A stretch of 64,000 nt of DNA from Allosalinactinospora lopnorensis (GCF_000981225.1 NZ_LAJC01000009.1:41008-105007); one strand, 5' to 3'; shown: positions 46,661 to 55,487, counted from the stretch's first letter. Program-made: numbers and translations. The notes: generated by a model not told the origin, from the sequence alone.

Positions 46661-47101
46661 TCAGGAGGATTCGCCAGTAACAGCGCCGGAAACCCGCGTC
46701 CGGCCGAGCCGCTCCACGTGGCGCAGCCACAGCAGGCCCAGCACCGGGAGGACCAGCGGGATGAAAAAGTACCCGCTGCCGAAGCGGGACCAGACGGTGT
46801 CGTCGGGGAAGGCCGCCGGATCGAGCAGGCTGAGCGCGCCGATGATCAGCACACCGAGCAGTTCCACCGTGCAGGAGACCGCGGCGACACGGTGCGATGT
46901 GCGGTCGGCGCGGGCGATGCCCACCGTGGCGACGATGTAGACGCCCCCGGCGAGGGCCGAGAGGAGGTAGGCGAGGGGCGCCTCTTCGAACCGGGTGAGG
47001 ATCTGCACGGTGGCGCGGGCGGTGGCGGCCAGCGCGAAGAGGGCGTATACCGCGACCAGGAGCCGGCCCGGGCCGCTGCGCGTAGCGGGGTTCTCAGGCA
47101 A
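46661..47101 (-). CDS. small multi-pass membrane protein
   Basis: A 146-residue protein with four predicted helices (about 13-33, 42-62, 72-93, 110-128). Start TTG at 47101, which overlaps the stop of the previous gene; GGAG lies 12 bases upstream. Conserved-looking charged points are ARATVQILTRFEEAPLAYLL and DDTVWSRFGSGYFFIPLVLP. I do not know a function; similar pairs of adjacent small membrane genes are common in actinobacteria. It forms an operon with the next gene. Confidence 0.8.
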   Translation of the reverse strand: MPENPATRSGPGRLLVAVYALFALAATARATVQILTRFEEAPLAYLLSALAGGVYIVATVGIARADRTSHRVAAVSCTVELLGVLIIGALSLLDPAAFPDDTVWSRFGSGYFFIPLVLPVLGLLWLRHVERLGRTRVSGAVTGESS

Positions 47102-47459
47102 GAGCAGGGCTCCATGTCTGCTCGAGCCGGACCATCAGGACCGGGAGGATGAAGCAGGCGAAGGCGATCACCGCGGGCCCCCAGCGGCTGCGCTCCATGA
47201 ACCCCCAGACGGCGCACGCCGGCGGCAGCAGGATGACGGTGGCCAAGTAGCCGATGAAGACGACCCTCTCAGCGGGCTGCTCGCCGTTCGCCATCAGCAG
47301 GCCGGAGACCACCCCCTGACCGAGAAGCAGCAGCCACAGCACGCCGATTCCGATCAGGTGCGGCACGAACATCGGTTGGCCGCGGAAAGCGGAGATCAGG
47401 CACCATACCGCCATGGCCAGCGATGCGAGCTGGATGGTGGTGGTCAGCCCGTCGATCAC
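47094..47459 (-). CDS. small multi-pass membrane protein
   Basis: A 121-residue protein. The GTG at 47459 has GGAGG five bases upstream and is clearly preferred over a frame extending to 47531. Four hydrophobic segments: TIQLASLAMAVWCLISAFRG, FVPHLIGIGVLWLLLLGQGV, VFIGYLATVILLPPACAVWG and GPAVIAFACFILPVLMV. Function unknown. It overlaps the next membrane protein gene by eight bases, so the two are likely to act in the same complex. Confidence 0.82.
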   Translation of the reverse strand: MIDGLTTTIQLASLAMAVWCLISAFRGQPMFVPHLIGIGVLWLLLLGQGVVSGLLMANGEQPAERVVFIGYLATVILLPPACAVWGFMERSRWGPAVIAFACFILPVLMVRLEQTWSPALA

Positions 47460-47626
47460 GAGTACCTCCGCCCTGCCGTTCGAGCTGCCGTGTGAACCGT
47501 TCCGGCGCGCATTGTACCGGCGGTGTGCCAAAGTGCACTACATAGCGTAGTACTTGCTTCCGTGCACACGAAATCCGGGCGGCCGCGGAACCGTCCGCCG
47601 CCCCCGGGCTCGGCGCCGTGCGGCTT

Positions 47627-48346
47627 CTAGATCATCTCCTGCGCCAGAGTGCCGAGAACGCCGCCGATAATGCCGCCGATGATCGGGCCGACAACCGGAA
47701 TCCAGGAGTAGTTCCAGTCCGACCTGCCTTTGCCCTTGATCGGCAGCAGTTGGTGCATGATGCGAGGGCCGAGGTCGCGCGCGGGGTTGATCGCGTACCC
47801 GGTGGGGCCACCGAGCGATATACCGATTCCGGCGACCGCCAGGGCCACGATCAGGATTCCCAGTCCGGACAGCGCCAGGGCCTCGTTCTGGCCGGTCGCC
47901 ACCACGGTGAAAAGCAGGGCGGCGGTGGCGATGATCTCCGTCGCCAGGTTCATCCACGGATTGCGGACTTCCGGTTCGGTGGAGAAGATGCCGAGAAATG
48001 GACCGTACGAGGCGCGGAACTGGCCCAGGAAAGCCAGCCAGGCGAGCCCGGCACCGACCATCGCGCCGAGTAGTTGTGCGATGAGATAGACGGGGACGTT
48101 CACCCATTCGCCGGTGGACGCGGCGAGGCCGAGGGTCACGGCGGGGTTGATGTGCCCGCCCGAGAGCGGGAGGGCGAAGTAGGCTCCGACCATAACGCCG
48201 AAACCCCAGCCGAACGCGATGAGGAGCCAGCCGGTTCCCTGTGCCTTGCTCTTGTTCAGCACGTGGGCGGCCACACAGCCGCACCCGAACAGGAGCAGGA
48301 GCATCGTTCCGAAGAACTCTCCCACGAAGATCGTTGCCGGTGTCAC
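47627..48346 (-). CDS. glpF: MIP-family channel, glycerol facilitator/aquaglyceroporin type
   Basis: A 239-residue channel with six helices. GTG at 48346 after GGAGGCACTA. Both half-helix motifs are present: GGHINPAVTLGLAA near residue 66 and YAINPARDLGPR near residue 195. The Asp after the second NPA-R motif is typical of glycerol facilitators rather than water-only aquaporins. No glycerol kinase or glycerol-3-phosphate dehydrogenase is nearby. The gene symbol is by family resemblance. Confidence 0.88.
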   Translation of the reverse strand: MTPATIFVGEFFGTMLLLLFGCGCVAAHVLNKSKAQGTGWLLIAFGWGFGVMVGAYFALPLSGGHINPAVTLGLAASTGEWVNVPVYLIAQLLGAMVGAGLAWLAFLGQFRASYGPFLGIFSTEPEVRNPWMNLATEIIATAALLFTVVATGQNEALALSGLGILIVALAVAGIGISLGGPTGYAINPARDLGPRIMHQLLPIKGKGRSDWNYSWIPVVGPIIGGIIGGVLGTLAQEMI

Positions 48347-48667
48347 TAGTGCCTCCGAATCACCAAGGCAGAAATACCGGTCGCATACCCGTGTCAGACA
48401 CTGTTCATGAATGTTCTTCGGAGACGATTGGCTGTTTACTCGACCGTGACAGGAGAATAGCGTGAAACGTGCTGTTCTTAATGTTTCCGACGGCTTCACG
48501 GGGGGAACGGAAGAACGGAGAATTAAGAGAGGGAAAGGCGATTGCCGTACGGACGGTAGCGGTTTAGGGCGCACGCTCTAATGCGGTGTCGATCGTGTTG
48601 GTACGTAAGGGATGCCGTGCTCCGGCGAACACGGCCGTGGTCACCCGACCGGACGATCGGCCCGCCA
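48347..48667. other. intergenic region, no gene seen
   Basis: 321 bases upstream of the facilitator gene and downstream of the P450 pseudogene. Locally A/T-rich (48400-48540), which fits a promoter for the channel gene on the minus strand. No hairpin or operator stands out. Confidence 0.4.
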
Positions 48668-49601
48668 TTATCCGCGCCTTTCCAGCCGCGGAGGGAAGCG
48701 CTGCCAGGTGAGAAGGCGCGAGAGCAGGTCCTCCTCCACCGGGTGGGCCGGAAGGAGATCGCCGCCGGCTCCCGCCGCCCGGTGGTGCGTCCCCGCTCGG
48801 ATGGGGGCGAAGCGGACGGGCAGCCCGGTGAGGCATTGGGAGAACAGTGCCGGACGCGGGACCAGCGCCTGCTCGGAGACGGCGCGCCATGTCGGGAAGC
48901 CGGTCCAGGAGGAACTCGGCCCCGGCGGTGACGATCCGCGCGGCGATCTCCTGTCCGGGGCAGTGGCGCGCTCCGGCCCCCCAAGCCAGGTGTGCCCGGC
49001 TGTCGGCGATCCCATAGGAGGAGGTGCGATTCATGTGGCGCATCGCCGGATCGGAGTGCGCCGCCGTCCAGCAGAGCACCAGGGCGTCGCCGCTCCGGGC
49101 CGGCGCACCACCGAGCACGACGTCGCGCTCGGCATAGCGGGCCGCCGGCATGCCGAGCGGAGGATCGGTCCAGAACACGTGGTCGAGCGGTTCCTCGATC
49201 GGCAGGCTCGACGCGGCGTGGTCGGAGCGCAGCCGCGGATTCGTCAGCAGCGCGCGCAGGGTGCCGGCCATGGTGGCGACGGTGGATTCGTAGCCGGCCT
49301 CCATCACACCCGGTACAGGACACTCGGGGATCCGCCCCGCCTGCTGCGCCCGCCATTGGCGCGGGGCACTGGCGAAGCTGCCGGAGTCCCGAATCACCCG
49401 CGGGTTCTCGGCGTATCCGAGCGGCAGCCACGCCGTGATGCCGGGTTCGAACTCGATGGGCGCGATCGTCCCGAACCTGCGGCGCGGTCCGCTCCAGCCG
49501 GACATCGTGTTGGCGCGTGCCGCCTGCGCGTCCATGGGAACGGCATGCATAGGGCAACAGCCGGATGCCGGTCGCGAGGTCCCGCCGTCGGCATCAGACA
49601 T
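48668..49601 (-). pseudogene. cytochrome P450, internally deleted and frame-shifted
   Basis: ATG at 49601 with GAGGGG. The N-terminal 100 residues look like a Streptomyces-type P450 (SGCCPMHAV, ITAWLPLGYAENPRVIRDSG, FASAPRQWRAQQAGRIPE). The next residues are already I-helix-like (GVMEAGYESTVATMAGTLRA), so about 150 residues covering helices B' to H are missing. The end is K-helix and heme-loop sequence: SDPAMRHMNRTSSYGIADSR, AHLAWGAGARHCPGQEIA with the heme Cys. A second break near 48890 shifts the final tract SEQALVPRPALFSQCLTGLP into another frame. An active P450 is not possible from this. Confidence 0.85.
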
Positions 49602-49919
49602 GACCCCTCGCACGGCGTATTCGCAGGTCCTTTGAGATTTCGAGAGGTTGCACCAGATATCCGCGTGTGAGAATCCCCACATTCGGTGGGCCGGCGCATC
49701 CGCGTCCCGATCAGCGGTTCGCCCCTGGTCACGACGAAGGTCGGAGCGCACGGCGCCCATTGCCTCCCGGGCGACTCAGCGGCTGAGACGCCCGGGAAGG
49801 AGGACCGCAAGGGGGCGGGAAAGGCCGACTGCGCCCACTGGCCGTGCTCAGTCCCGACACTGGCATGGCGAGTGACTCCGCGGTGAGCAATGCGCGGCAG
49901 GCGAAGGAGGGAACCCGGG
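49602..49919. other. divergent intergenic region, no gene seen
   Basis: 318 bases between the P450 pseudogene and the universal stress gene. I see no coding sequence. The GAAGGAGGG ribosome binding site at its right end belongs to the stress gene. Confidence 0.4.
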
Positions 49920-50825
49920 ATGGAGAGGGCGTCTGAGCCTCGCTGGGTGATCGTTGGTGTGGACGGTTCCGATTCCAGCCGGTACGCCCTCGAATGGTCG
50001 GCATACCAGGCGTCGCTGCACGACTTGGGGCTGCGGATCGTCGCCGCCGCGTCGCCGGCCGAGCCGCACAGGTCTTTCGGTGGCCTCGTGCGTTACGGCA
50101 GCACCGCGGGTGCGATCGAGCCCGACGAGGCCCGGTCGCTGCTGGAGTACGCGCGTGACCGGGTCCGGCGGATCTTTCCCGATCTGGCTGTCGAGACACG
50201 GCTGGCCCGGCGGCGCGCGGGCCGGGCGCTGCTTTCGGAGGCCTCGCGGCCGGAGGCGGCGCTCGTCGTCGTCGGTTCGCGCGGCCTGAGCGGGCTGGCC
50301 GCGGCGTTCTTCGGATCGGTGGGCGTCGAACTCGCCGCGCACTCTCCCGTGCCCGTCGTGGTCCTGCCGAAGACGCATGAGGTGGCCGAGGGGATCAAGG
50401 GGCGGATCATCGCGGGTGTCGACGGGTCCGGGCCGGGACGCCGCGTCGCCGAGTTCGCGTTCGCCCAGGCGTCGAGGCGCGGTACCGAGGTCGTCGCGGT
50501 GTGTGCCTGGCAGCCCATGGCGGCGTTCGGTTCGTCGATGGGGCCGGTTCCGCCCGAGGTGTTCGACGACGGAGCCGTGGCGTCCGCGGCTCGGCGGCTG
50601 CTCGACTCCGAGCTCGCCGACCTGCGCCCGCGCTACCCCGATGTCGCCGTCGCGGTTCGGGCTGTCCGGGCCCATCCTGTTGTGGCGCTGCTGGAGGAGA
50701 GCACACCGGCGGATCTGATCGTCGTCGGTTCCCGGGGCCGGGGTGGGGTCACCGGCCTGCTGCTCGGTTCGGTCAGCCAGTCCGTCCTGCACAACGCGCA
50801 CAGCCCGGTCGCCGTCGTGCACTGA
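49920..50825 (+). CDS. tandem universal stress protein (UspA family)
   Basis: A 301-residue protein with two Usp domains (about 8-148 and 158-301). Each has an ATP-binding motif G-x2-G-x9-G-S: GSRGLSGLAAAFFGS and GSRGRGGVTGLLLGS. The starts of the domains read VIVGVDGSDSSRYALEW and IIAGVDGSGPGRRVAEF. Actinobacterial tandem Usps bind ATP and act in dormancy, hypoxia or redox stress. ATG at 49920 with GGAGGG. A GC-rich hairpin follows. Confidence 0.94.
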   Translation: MERASEPRWVIVGVDGSDSSRYALEWSAYQASLHDLGLRIVAAASPAEPHRSFGGLVRYGSTAGAIEPDEARSLLEYARDRVRRIFPDLAVETRLARRRAGRALLSEASRPEAALVVVGSRGLSGLAAAFFGSVGVELAAHSPVPVVVLPKTHEVAEGIKGRIIAGVDGSGPGRRVAEFAFAQASRRGTEVVAVCAWQPMAAFGSSMGPVPPEVFDDGAVASAARRLLDSELADLRPRYPDVAVAVRAVRAHPVVALLEESTPADLIVVGSRGRGGVTGLLLGSVSQSVLHNAHSPVAVVH

Positions 50826-50834
50826 CCGGGAGTG

Positions 50835-50870
50835 CCCCGCCTTGGGCGCGGGCCCGTACCCGGGGCGGGG
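50835..50870. terminator. GC-rich hairpin after the Usp gene
   Basis: CCCCGCC at 50835-50841 pairs with GGCGGGG at 50864-50870, with further pairing inside (TGGG with CCCG). Likely terminator of the universal stress gene. Confidence 0.6.
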
Positions 50871-50885
50871 AGGGGTGTTAGGATC

Positions 50886-50901
50886 TACCGACCGGTTGGT
50901 A
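50886..50901. promoter_or_regulatory. TetR-type palindromic operator upstream of the quinone oxidoreductase
   Basis: TACCGACCGGTTGGTA is a 16-bp palindrome with one mismatched pair, 21 bases before the ATG. It resembles operators of TetR-family acyl-CoA or aromatic catabolism repressors. It would sit over the transcription start or 5' leader and block the operon. Confidence 0.65.
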
Positions 50902-50921
50902 TCCGAGGAGTGGAGGCGGAA

Positions 50922-51911
50922 ATGCACGCGTTTCGGGTCCATGAGGTGGGCGAGCCAGGAGAGGTGCTGCGGCTCGAATCGGTCGATCCCCCGCGCCCAG
51001 GGCCGGGCCAGGTGCTGGTACGGGTCCGCGCCGCCGCGGTGAACTTCCCCGACGCCCTGCTGTGTCGGGGGACGTACCAGTCGAAACCGCCGCTGCCGTT
51101 CACCCCCGGCCTGGAACTGAGCGCGGAGGTCGCCGAACTCGGCGACGGCGTCACCGGTGTCGGTGTCGGCGACCGGGTGCTCGGCACCACCGAGCTCCCG
51201 ACGGGCGCGTTCGCCGAGTACGCCCTTATGAGCGCCGACACCCTCTTCCCGGCTCCGGCGTCGCTCAGCGACGAGGAAGCGGCCTCGCTGTTCATCGGCT
51301 ACCAGACCGGATGGTTCGCGCTGCACCGCAGGGCCGGCCTGCGCTCCGGCGAGACCGTGCTGGTGCACGCCGCCGCGGGCGGGGTCGGCAGCGCCGCTGT
51401 CCAGCTCGCCAAGGCGGCCGGGGCCCGGGTCATCGGCGTCGTGGGCGGTCCGGAGAAGGCGAAGGTGGCCGCCGGCCTCGGTGCGGACACCGTCGTCGAC
51501 CGGAACACCGAGGATTTCGTGGCGGTGACCAAGGAGCTGACCGAGGGACGCGGCGCCGACATCGTGTTCGACCCTGTCGGGGGCGACTCCTTCACGCGGT
51601 CGACCAAGTGCATCGCCTTCGAGGGGCGCATCGTCATCATCGGCTTCGCGAGCGGGACCATCCCCCAACCGGCTCTCAACCACGCCCTGGTCAAGAACTA
51701 CTCGCTACTGGGCCTGCACTGGGGCCTGTACCGGCAGCGCGCGCCGGAGCTCATCGGGCAGGCGCACCTGCGGCTGACCGAACTCGCCGAGCAGGGGCTC
51801 GTGAAGCCGCTGGTGAGCGAACGCCTTGGCCGGGCCGAGCTGGCGGATGGAGTCCAGCGGCTGGCGGACGGGGCGACGGTCGGCCGGCTGGTCTTCCTGC
51901 CCGCGCGCTGA
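50922..51911 (+). CDS. NADPH:quinone oxidoreductase family protein (zinc-free MDR)
   Basis: A 329-residue medium-chain reductase. ATG at 50922 with GGAGGCGGA. Substrate-domain tract VRAAAVNFPDALLCRGTYQ and PFTPGLELSAEVAELG, nucleotide motif HAAAGGVGSAAVQLAKAAGA, and LLGLHWGLYRQRAPEL near the end. The zinc-binding Cys/His residues of alcohol dehydrogenases are absent. It is followed by an SDR gene 60 bases on, forming an operon under the TetR-type operator. Substrate could be a quinone, enone or short enoyl compound. Confidence 0.92.
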   Translation: MHAFRVHEVGEPGEVLRLESVDPPRPGPGQVLVRVRAAAVNFPDALLCRGTYQSKPPLPFTPGLELSAEVAELGDGVTGVGVGDRVLGTTELPTGAFAEYALMSADTLFPAPASLSDEEAASLFIGYQTGWFALHRRAGLRSGETVLVHAAAGGVGSAAVQLAKAAGARVIGVVGGPEKAKVAAGLGADTVVDRNTEDFVAVTKELTEGRGADIVFDPVGGDSFTRSTKCIAFEGRIVIIGFASGTIPQPALNHALVKNYSLLGLHWGLYRQRAPELIGQAHLRLTELAEQGLVKPLVSERLGRAELADGVQRLADGATVGRLVFLPAR

Positions 51912-51971
51912 GCCGCGAGCCCGTCCCCCGCCCCGAACCGCAGAGGCCGCAGAGAAAATAAGGAGTCGCAC

Positions 51972-52775
51972 ATGGCCGGACCGTTCTCCGTCCCCGGTAC
52001 CACGATCGTTGTCACGGGTGGAGCAAGAGGCATCGGGAGGGCGATGGCCGAACGGTTTCTCCAAGACGGCGCCGCGTGTGTGGTGGTCGCCGACCGCGAC
52101 GCGGAGGAGGCCCGCAGTGCCGCCTCCGCTCTGGGGGAGCGCGCGCACCCGATGGCCTTCGACGCGGCCGACGAGGCCGCCGTCGCCGACACGGTCGCCC
52201 GGATAGAGGAGGAACACGGGCCGATCGACCTGTGGTGCTCCAACGCGGGCGTCGCTTCGGGCGCCGACCTCGGCGGTGACGCCGAGTGGGACCTCTCGTG
52301 GCGGATCCACGTCCTCGCGCACGTCTACGCCGTCCGCGCACTGGCCGGCCGCATGGCGGAACGCGGTCGGGGGCACCTCCTCGTCACGTCCTCGGCCGCG
52401 GGTCTGCTTACCAATCTCGACAGCGCTCCCTACTCGGCCACCAAGCACGCGGCGGTCGCGCTCGCCGAGTGGATGGCGATCCGCTACGCCGACGACGGCA
52501 TCGGCGTCTCCTGCCTGTGCCCCCAGGGCGTGAACACCGACATGACCGCCGGGGACGGCCCGGACTCCGCGACCCGTCTGGGCGGCGACTACATCGAACC
52601 GGAGGACGTCGCCGAGTCGGTCGCCGTCGCCCTGAGTGAGGGCCGCTTTCTGATCCTGCCGCACCCCGAGGCCGCCGCCTACGAGCTGAGGCGCGTGGAG
52701 GACCGCGACCGCTGGATCGGCGGCATGCGCCGCGCCTGGGCCAAGCTCCGGAACGCTGGGACCGGCCGGAGCTGA
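51972..52775 (+). CDS. short-chain dehydrogenase/reductase
   Basis: A 267-residue classical SDR. ATG at 51972, AAGGAG upstream. Cofactor motif VVTGGARGIGRAMAERF, CSNAGVASGA, the catalytic Ser in LLVTSSAAGLL, and YSATKHA with Tyr and Lys. The residues after beta-2 (VVADRDAEE) favour NAD(H). Substrate unknown; co-transcription with the MDR quinone oxidoreductase suggests one catabolic pathway. A 17-bp hairpin follows. Confidence 0.94.
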   Translation: MAGPFSVPGTTIVVTGGARGIGRAMAERFLQDGAACVVVADRDAEEARSAASALGERAHPMAFDAADEAAVADTVARIEEEHGPIDLWCSNAGVASGADLGGDAEWDLSWRIHVLAHVYAVRALAGRMAERGRGHLLVTSSAAGLLTNLDSAPYSATKHAAVALAEWMAIRYADDGIGVSCLCPQGVNTDMTAGDGPDSATRLGGDYIEPEDVAESVAVALSEGRFLILPHPEAAAYELRRVEDRDRWIGGMRRAWAKLRNAGTGRS

Positions 52776-53348
52776 TCACCGTTTTTCGGCGGGGCCCTAA
52801 CGGCAGGGAGGGCACCGGGTGCCGGACCGCCCCGCGGCGGTCCGGCACCCGGCCACGGCCGGCGCGGGGACGTCTCCGCGACCGTCCCCGGTGCGCTCCA
52901 CACCCTCGCCGCGGTGACGTTTCCCCTGGCCAGTAAGGAACAGCGGGAGTAACACCGGTCACCTTGAGGGGTGACGTGGCTCCCTTTCGGCGGAGCCGAC
53001 CGCCTCCTCGGCGTCGATGAGAGGCATCACACAGTGTCACCCGGGGCCGCGCGGCGTCCTGTCCGCCGTTTGCCCTGCGGGGCAGCACATCCACGCTGCT
53101 CGACGCCTGTTTTACCTCTGCCGGAGGAAAGATTGTTGCGATGGAATCCCTGATGCTTTCCGTTCTGGCCTTGCGGTGCGGTAAAGGGGCTCCACGCTCC
53201 CGGAATCCCAACAGAAACGCTGGTAGTGAACTGTTTTACCGTTCAGTAAGTTTGCATCGTCCCACTTCAGAGGCTCAAAGTCCGTAAGCATTCCTAATGG
53301 CGAGATTTCCGGATTTCCTTTACTTCGCCCTGACGCTTCGGCCAGTAT
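52776..53348. other. intergenic region with terminator and A/T-richer sigma factor promoter region
   Basis: After the SDR gene comes a strong hairpin (52815-52852). The next 500 bases contain no supported gene. From about 53120 on the sequence is clearly A/T-richer than the surroundings (around GTGAACTGTTTTACCGTTCA), and this is where the ECF sigma factor promoter should lie. Confidence 0.5.
52815..52852. terminator. strong hairpin terminator
   Basis: A perfect 17-bp stem with loop CCGC, 40 bases after the SDR stop codon. Confidence 0.9.
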
Positions 53349-53906
53349 GTGCCTGTGCGGCTACAGACCCACTTCCGTAATCACAGAACTACTCTCAGAA
53401 ACGACCCGGAAGAACAATGGGTGCGATCCCTTTATCAGGAGTTCCGGGTGCCCCTACTGCGCAACGTGTCCCAATTGACCGGAGGAGACCGGCAATGGGC
53501 TGAGGACGTCGTGCAGGAAACGGTTCTGCGGGCCTGGCGGCACGCGCGCCGGCTGCGATGGGAACGCGGCTCGCTGTGGGCCTGGCTCATGACGGTGGCC
53601 CGGCGCATCGTGATCGACGACTGGCGGTACCGCGGAACCCGCCCCCACGAGGTGGAGGCGGAGCGCGGGGAGGAGCCTCCCGTTCCCGACGTCTCCGAAA
53701 CGATGCTGTCGTCCCTCGTCGTATCGCAGGCCCTGCTCGGCCTCTCCGATCGGCACCGCGAGGTACTCGTCGAGATCTACCTGCGGGACCGCACGGTCAA
53801 CGAGGTGGCCGAGTCGCTGGAGGTGCCTCCGGGAACGGTGAAATCCCGCGTCTACTACGCTCTGCGCGCCCTCCGCACCCAGTTGGGGGAGGAGGGAGCG
53901 GCCTAG
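53349..53906 (+). CDS. ECF (group 4) RNA polymerase sigma factor
   Basis: A 185-residue sigma factor. GTG at 53349; no strong ribosome binding site. Region 2 at about residues 27-95 (LTGGDRQWAEDVVQETVLRA, WAWLMTVARRIVIDDWRYRG), region 4 at about 120-175 (LSDRHREVLVEIYLRDRTVN, VPPGTVKSRVYYALRALR). It resembles the SigL-type ECF group, whose members are usually followed by a zinc-type anti-sigma factor. None follows here; the next gene is convergent. The nearby redox cluster (54.0-59.5 kb) is a possible target, by position only. Confidence 0.94.
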   Translation: MPVRLQTHFRNHRTTLRNDPEEQWVRSLYQEFRVPLLRNVSQLTGGDRQWAEDVVQETVLRAWRHARRLRWERGSLWAWLMTVARRIVIDDWRYRGTRPHEVEAERGEEPPVPDVSETMLSSLVVSQALLGLSDRHREVLVEIYLRDRTVNEVAESLEVPPGTVKSRVYYALRALRTQLGEEGAA

Positions 53907-53962
53907 CCGCCCTGCCCGCCCGCCGGCCCCTGCCGGGACGACCTGCCCGCCGGGACAAGAAG

Positions 53963-53987
53963 AGGGGGTGGCCGGCGGCCACCCCCT
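53963..53987. terminator. hairpin between sigma factor and NuoF-like genes
   Basis: An 11-bp perfect stem (AGGGGGTGGCC) with loop GGC lies between the convergent genes and overlaps one copy of an 18-bp direct repeat. Confidence 0.65.
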
Positions 53988-54038
53988 GTCGAGACGGATG
54001 AAAGACGTCCTGGCCGACCTACCCCCTGTCGAGACGGA
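53981..54038. repeat. 18-bp exact direct repeat at the end of the NuoF-like gene
   Basis: ACCCCCTGTCGAGACGGA occurs at 53981-53998 and again at 54021-54038. The second copy encodes the last residues of the NuoF-like protein (LRLDRG). The first looks like a 40-base duplication of that end. Confidence 0.75.
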
Positions 54039-55485
54039 GAGCGAGGGCGGGACACATGTGCACCGCCCGCTCGGCGGTCTCCAGGAACTGATCCGGGACC
54101 GGGAACGAGGTGTTGTCGGGGTACCCGTTCGGGTCCAGCTGGATCAGCGAGGGCGCCAGGTGCAGGCAGAGTCCGTGGCCGTCGCAGCGGCTCCAGTCCA
54201 CCATCAGGCGCGCTTCCTGCTTGTTCCTGGACTCGTCCGGCGTGGGAAGCACGTCGTTGGCCGTCGCCCGGCAGGTTCCGGCCAGCGCGTGGACGCTGAT
54301 GTCGTCGCTGAACGTCTCGATCGCCGACAGAGCCATCCGCCCGGCGCCGTCGGGGTGCGCGCAGGCGCCGCGGCCCGTTCCGATCGCAGCGGCCTGTACG
54401 ACCGCCTCGCGGTCCCCCTCGCCAGCGGTGAGGTCGGCGAACGCGTTGGCGAGCTCCGGTAGTCCGCGGATGCACGGACCGCACTGCTGGGCGCTCTCAG
54501 CCGCCAGGTAGCGCAGCACGCGCGTGCTCTCCTCCAGCGGGCAGCCGTCGCCGATCGGGATGACGATACCGGCCCCGAGCGCGCCGCCGACCTCCTCCAT
54601 TCCGGCGCGCGACATCGTCGCCTCCGACGCTGCCTCGGGGCCCAACCACCGACCGTGGTATCCGCCGACCAGCACACCCCGGCCCACTGTGGCCCCGCAC
54701 AGATCGAGCACCTCGCGCAGTGGCACCCCGCTGGGGGCCTCGATCACGGTGTGCGTGCGGGCCGTGCCGGTCACCGTCATCAGGATCGTTCCGGGCTCCG
54801 TCGGTAGCCCCACCGAGGAGTACCGGTCGGCGCCGAGCAGGGCGAGCAGGGCGAGCTGGGCGTAGGTCTCGGCGTTGGAGAGCAGCGTAGGTACTCCGGC
54901 GACCCCTTTCTCGCTGGCCCGGGTCTTTTGTCCGGGCGGGATCGGCTCCCTGCCGTTGATGCCCTGGATCAGCGCGCCCCCCTCGCCCGAGATGAAGCGC
55001 TCGGGCATGCGGAACACGCGCATGCGTATCCTGCCGTCCCGCTCCTTGATCGCCTTGCGCAGCGATTCCTCACGCTGCCCGCCGTTCTCGATGCCGATGG
55101 TGATGTCGGAGGCCCCGAGCGCCCGTGCCGCCAGCTCCGCGCCGTCGAGGACGAGGTGCGGCGCGCGTGTCAGGAGCATCGCGTCCTTGGCGCTCGCCGG
55201 CTCGCCCTCGGTGGCGTTCACCACGACCCGCACCGGCGACTTGCGCCGTTCCGCCGCGCTCATGACCGCGTTGATCTTCCGGGCGAAGGGGAAGCCGGCG
55301 CCGCCCCGGCCGCGGAGGTTGCCCATGCCGGCCAGCGTGACCAGATCGTCAACGGCCAGATCGGGGATATCCCCGTGCAGTGCGCGGTGCGCCACCCAGT
55401 CGAGGCGCTCACTCACCGACAAGCCGGCGGTGAGTCGCTGGGGCCCCATGGCGAGCACGGGGGGCACGCCGTCGCGGATGCTCAT
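54019..55485 (-). CDS. NuoF-like NADH-binding flavoprotein fused to a ferredoxin domain
   Basis: A 488-residue cytoplasmic electron-input protein, ATG at 55485. NADH/FMN site: MGNLRGRGGAGFPFARKINA and VVVNATEGEPASAKDAMLL. SLBB-like tract at about 235-310. The NuoF Fe-S region reads ESAQQCGPCIRGLPELANAF, then RGACAHPDG: the first Cys of the usual C-x2-C-x2-C-xn-C set is Ala, leaving three. The last 70 residues are a small ferredoxin (VDWSRCDGHGLCLHLAPSL, then MCPALAL) of the 3Fe-4S type. The stop of the ferric-reductase-like gene precedes its start by two bases, so both form an operon. Inference: it takes electrons from NADH and passes them via ferredoxin to the membrane di-heme protein. Confidence 0.92.
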   Translation of the reverse strand: MSIRDGVPPVLAMGPQRLTAGLSVSERLDWVAHRALHGDIPDLAVDDLVTLAGMGNLRGRGGAGFPFARKINAVMSAAERRKSPVRVVVNATEGEPASAKDAMLLTRAPHLVLDGAELAARALGASDITIGIENGGQREESLRKAIKERDGRIRMRVFRMPERFISGEGGALIQGINGREPIPPGQKTRASEKGVAGVPTLLSNAETYAQLALLALLGADRYSSVGLPTEPGTILMTVTGTARTHTVIEAPSGVPLREVLDLCGATVGRGVLVGGYHGRWLGPEAASEATMSRAGMEEVGGALGAGIVIPIGDGCPLEESTRVLRYLAAESAQQCGPCIRGLPELANAFADLTAGEGDREAVVQAAAIGTGRGACAHPDGAGRMALSAIETFSDDISVHALAGTCRATANDVLPTPDESRNKQEARLMVDWSRCDGHGLCLHLAPSLIQLDPNGYPDNTSFPVPDQFLETAERAVHMCPALALRLDRG

Positions 55486-55487
55486 GG

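Noticed and set aside
53981..54038. Direct repeat considered as an attachment site of a mobile element
   Set aside because: The copies are only 40 bases apart with no integrase or tRNA; a small local duplication explains it.
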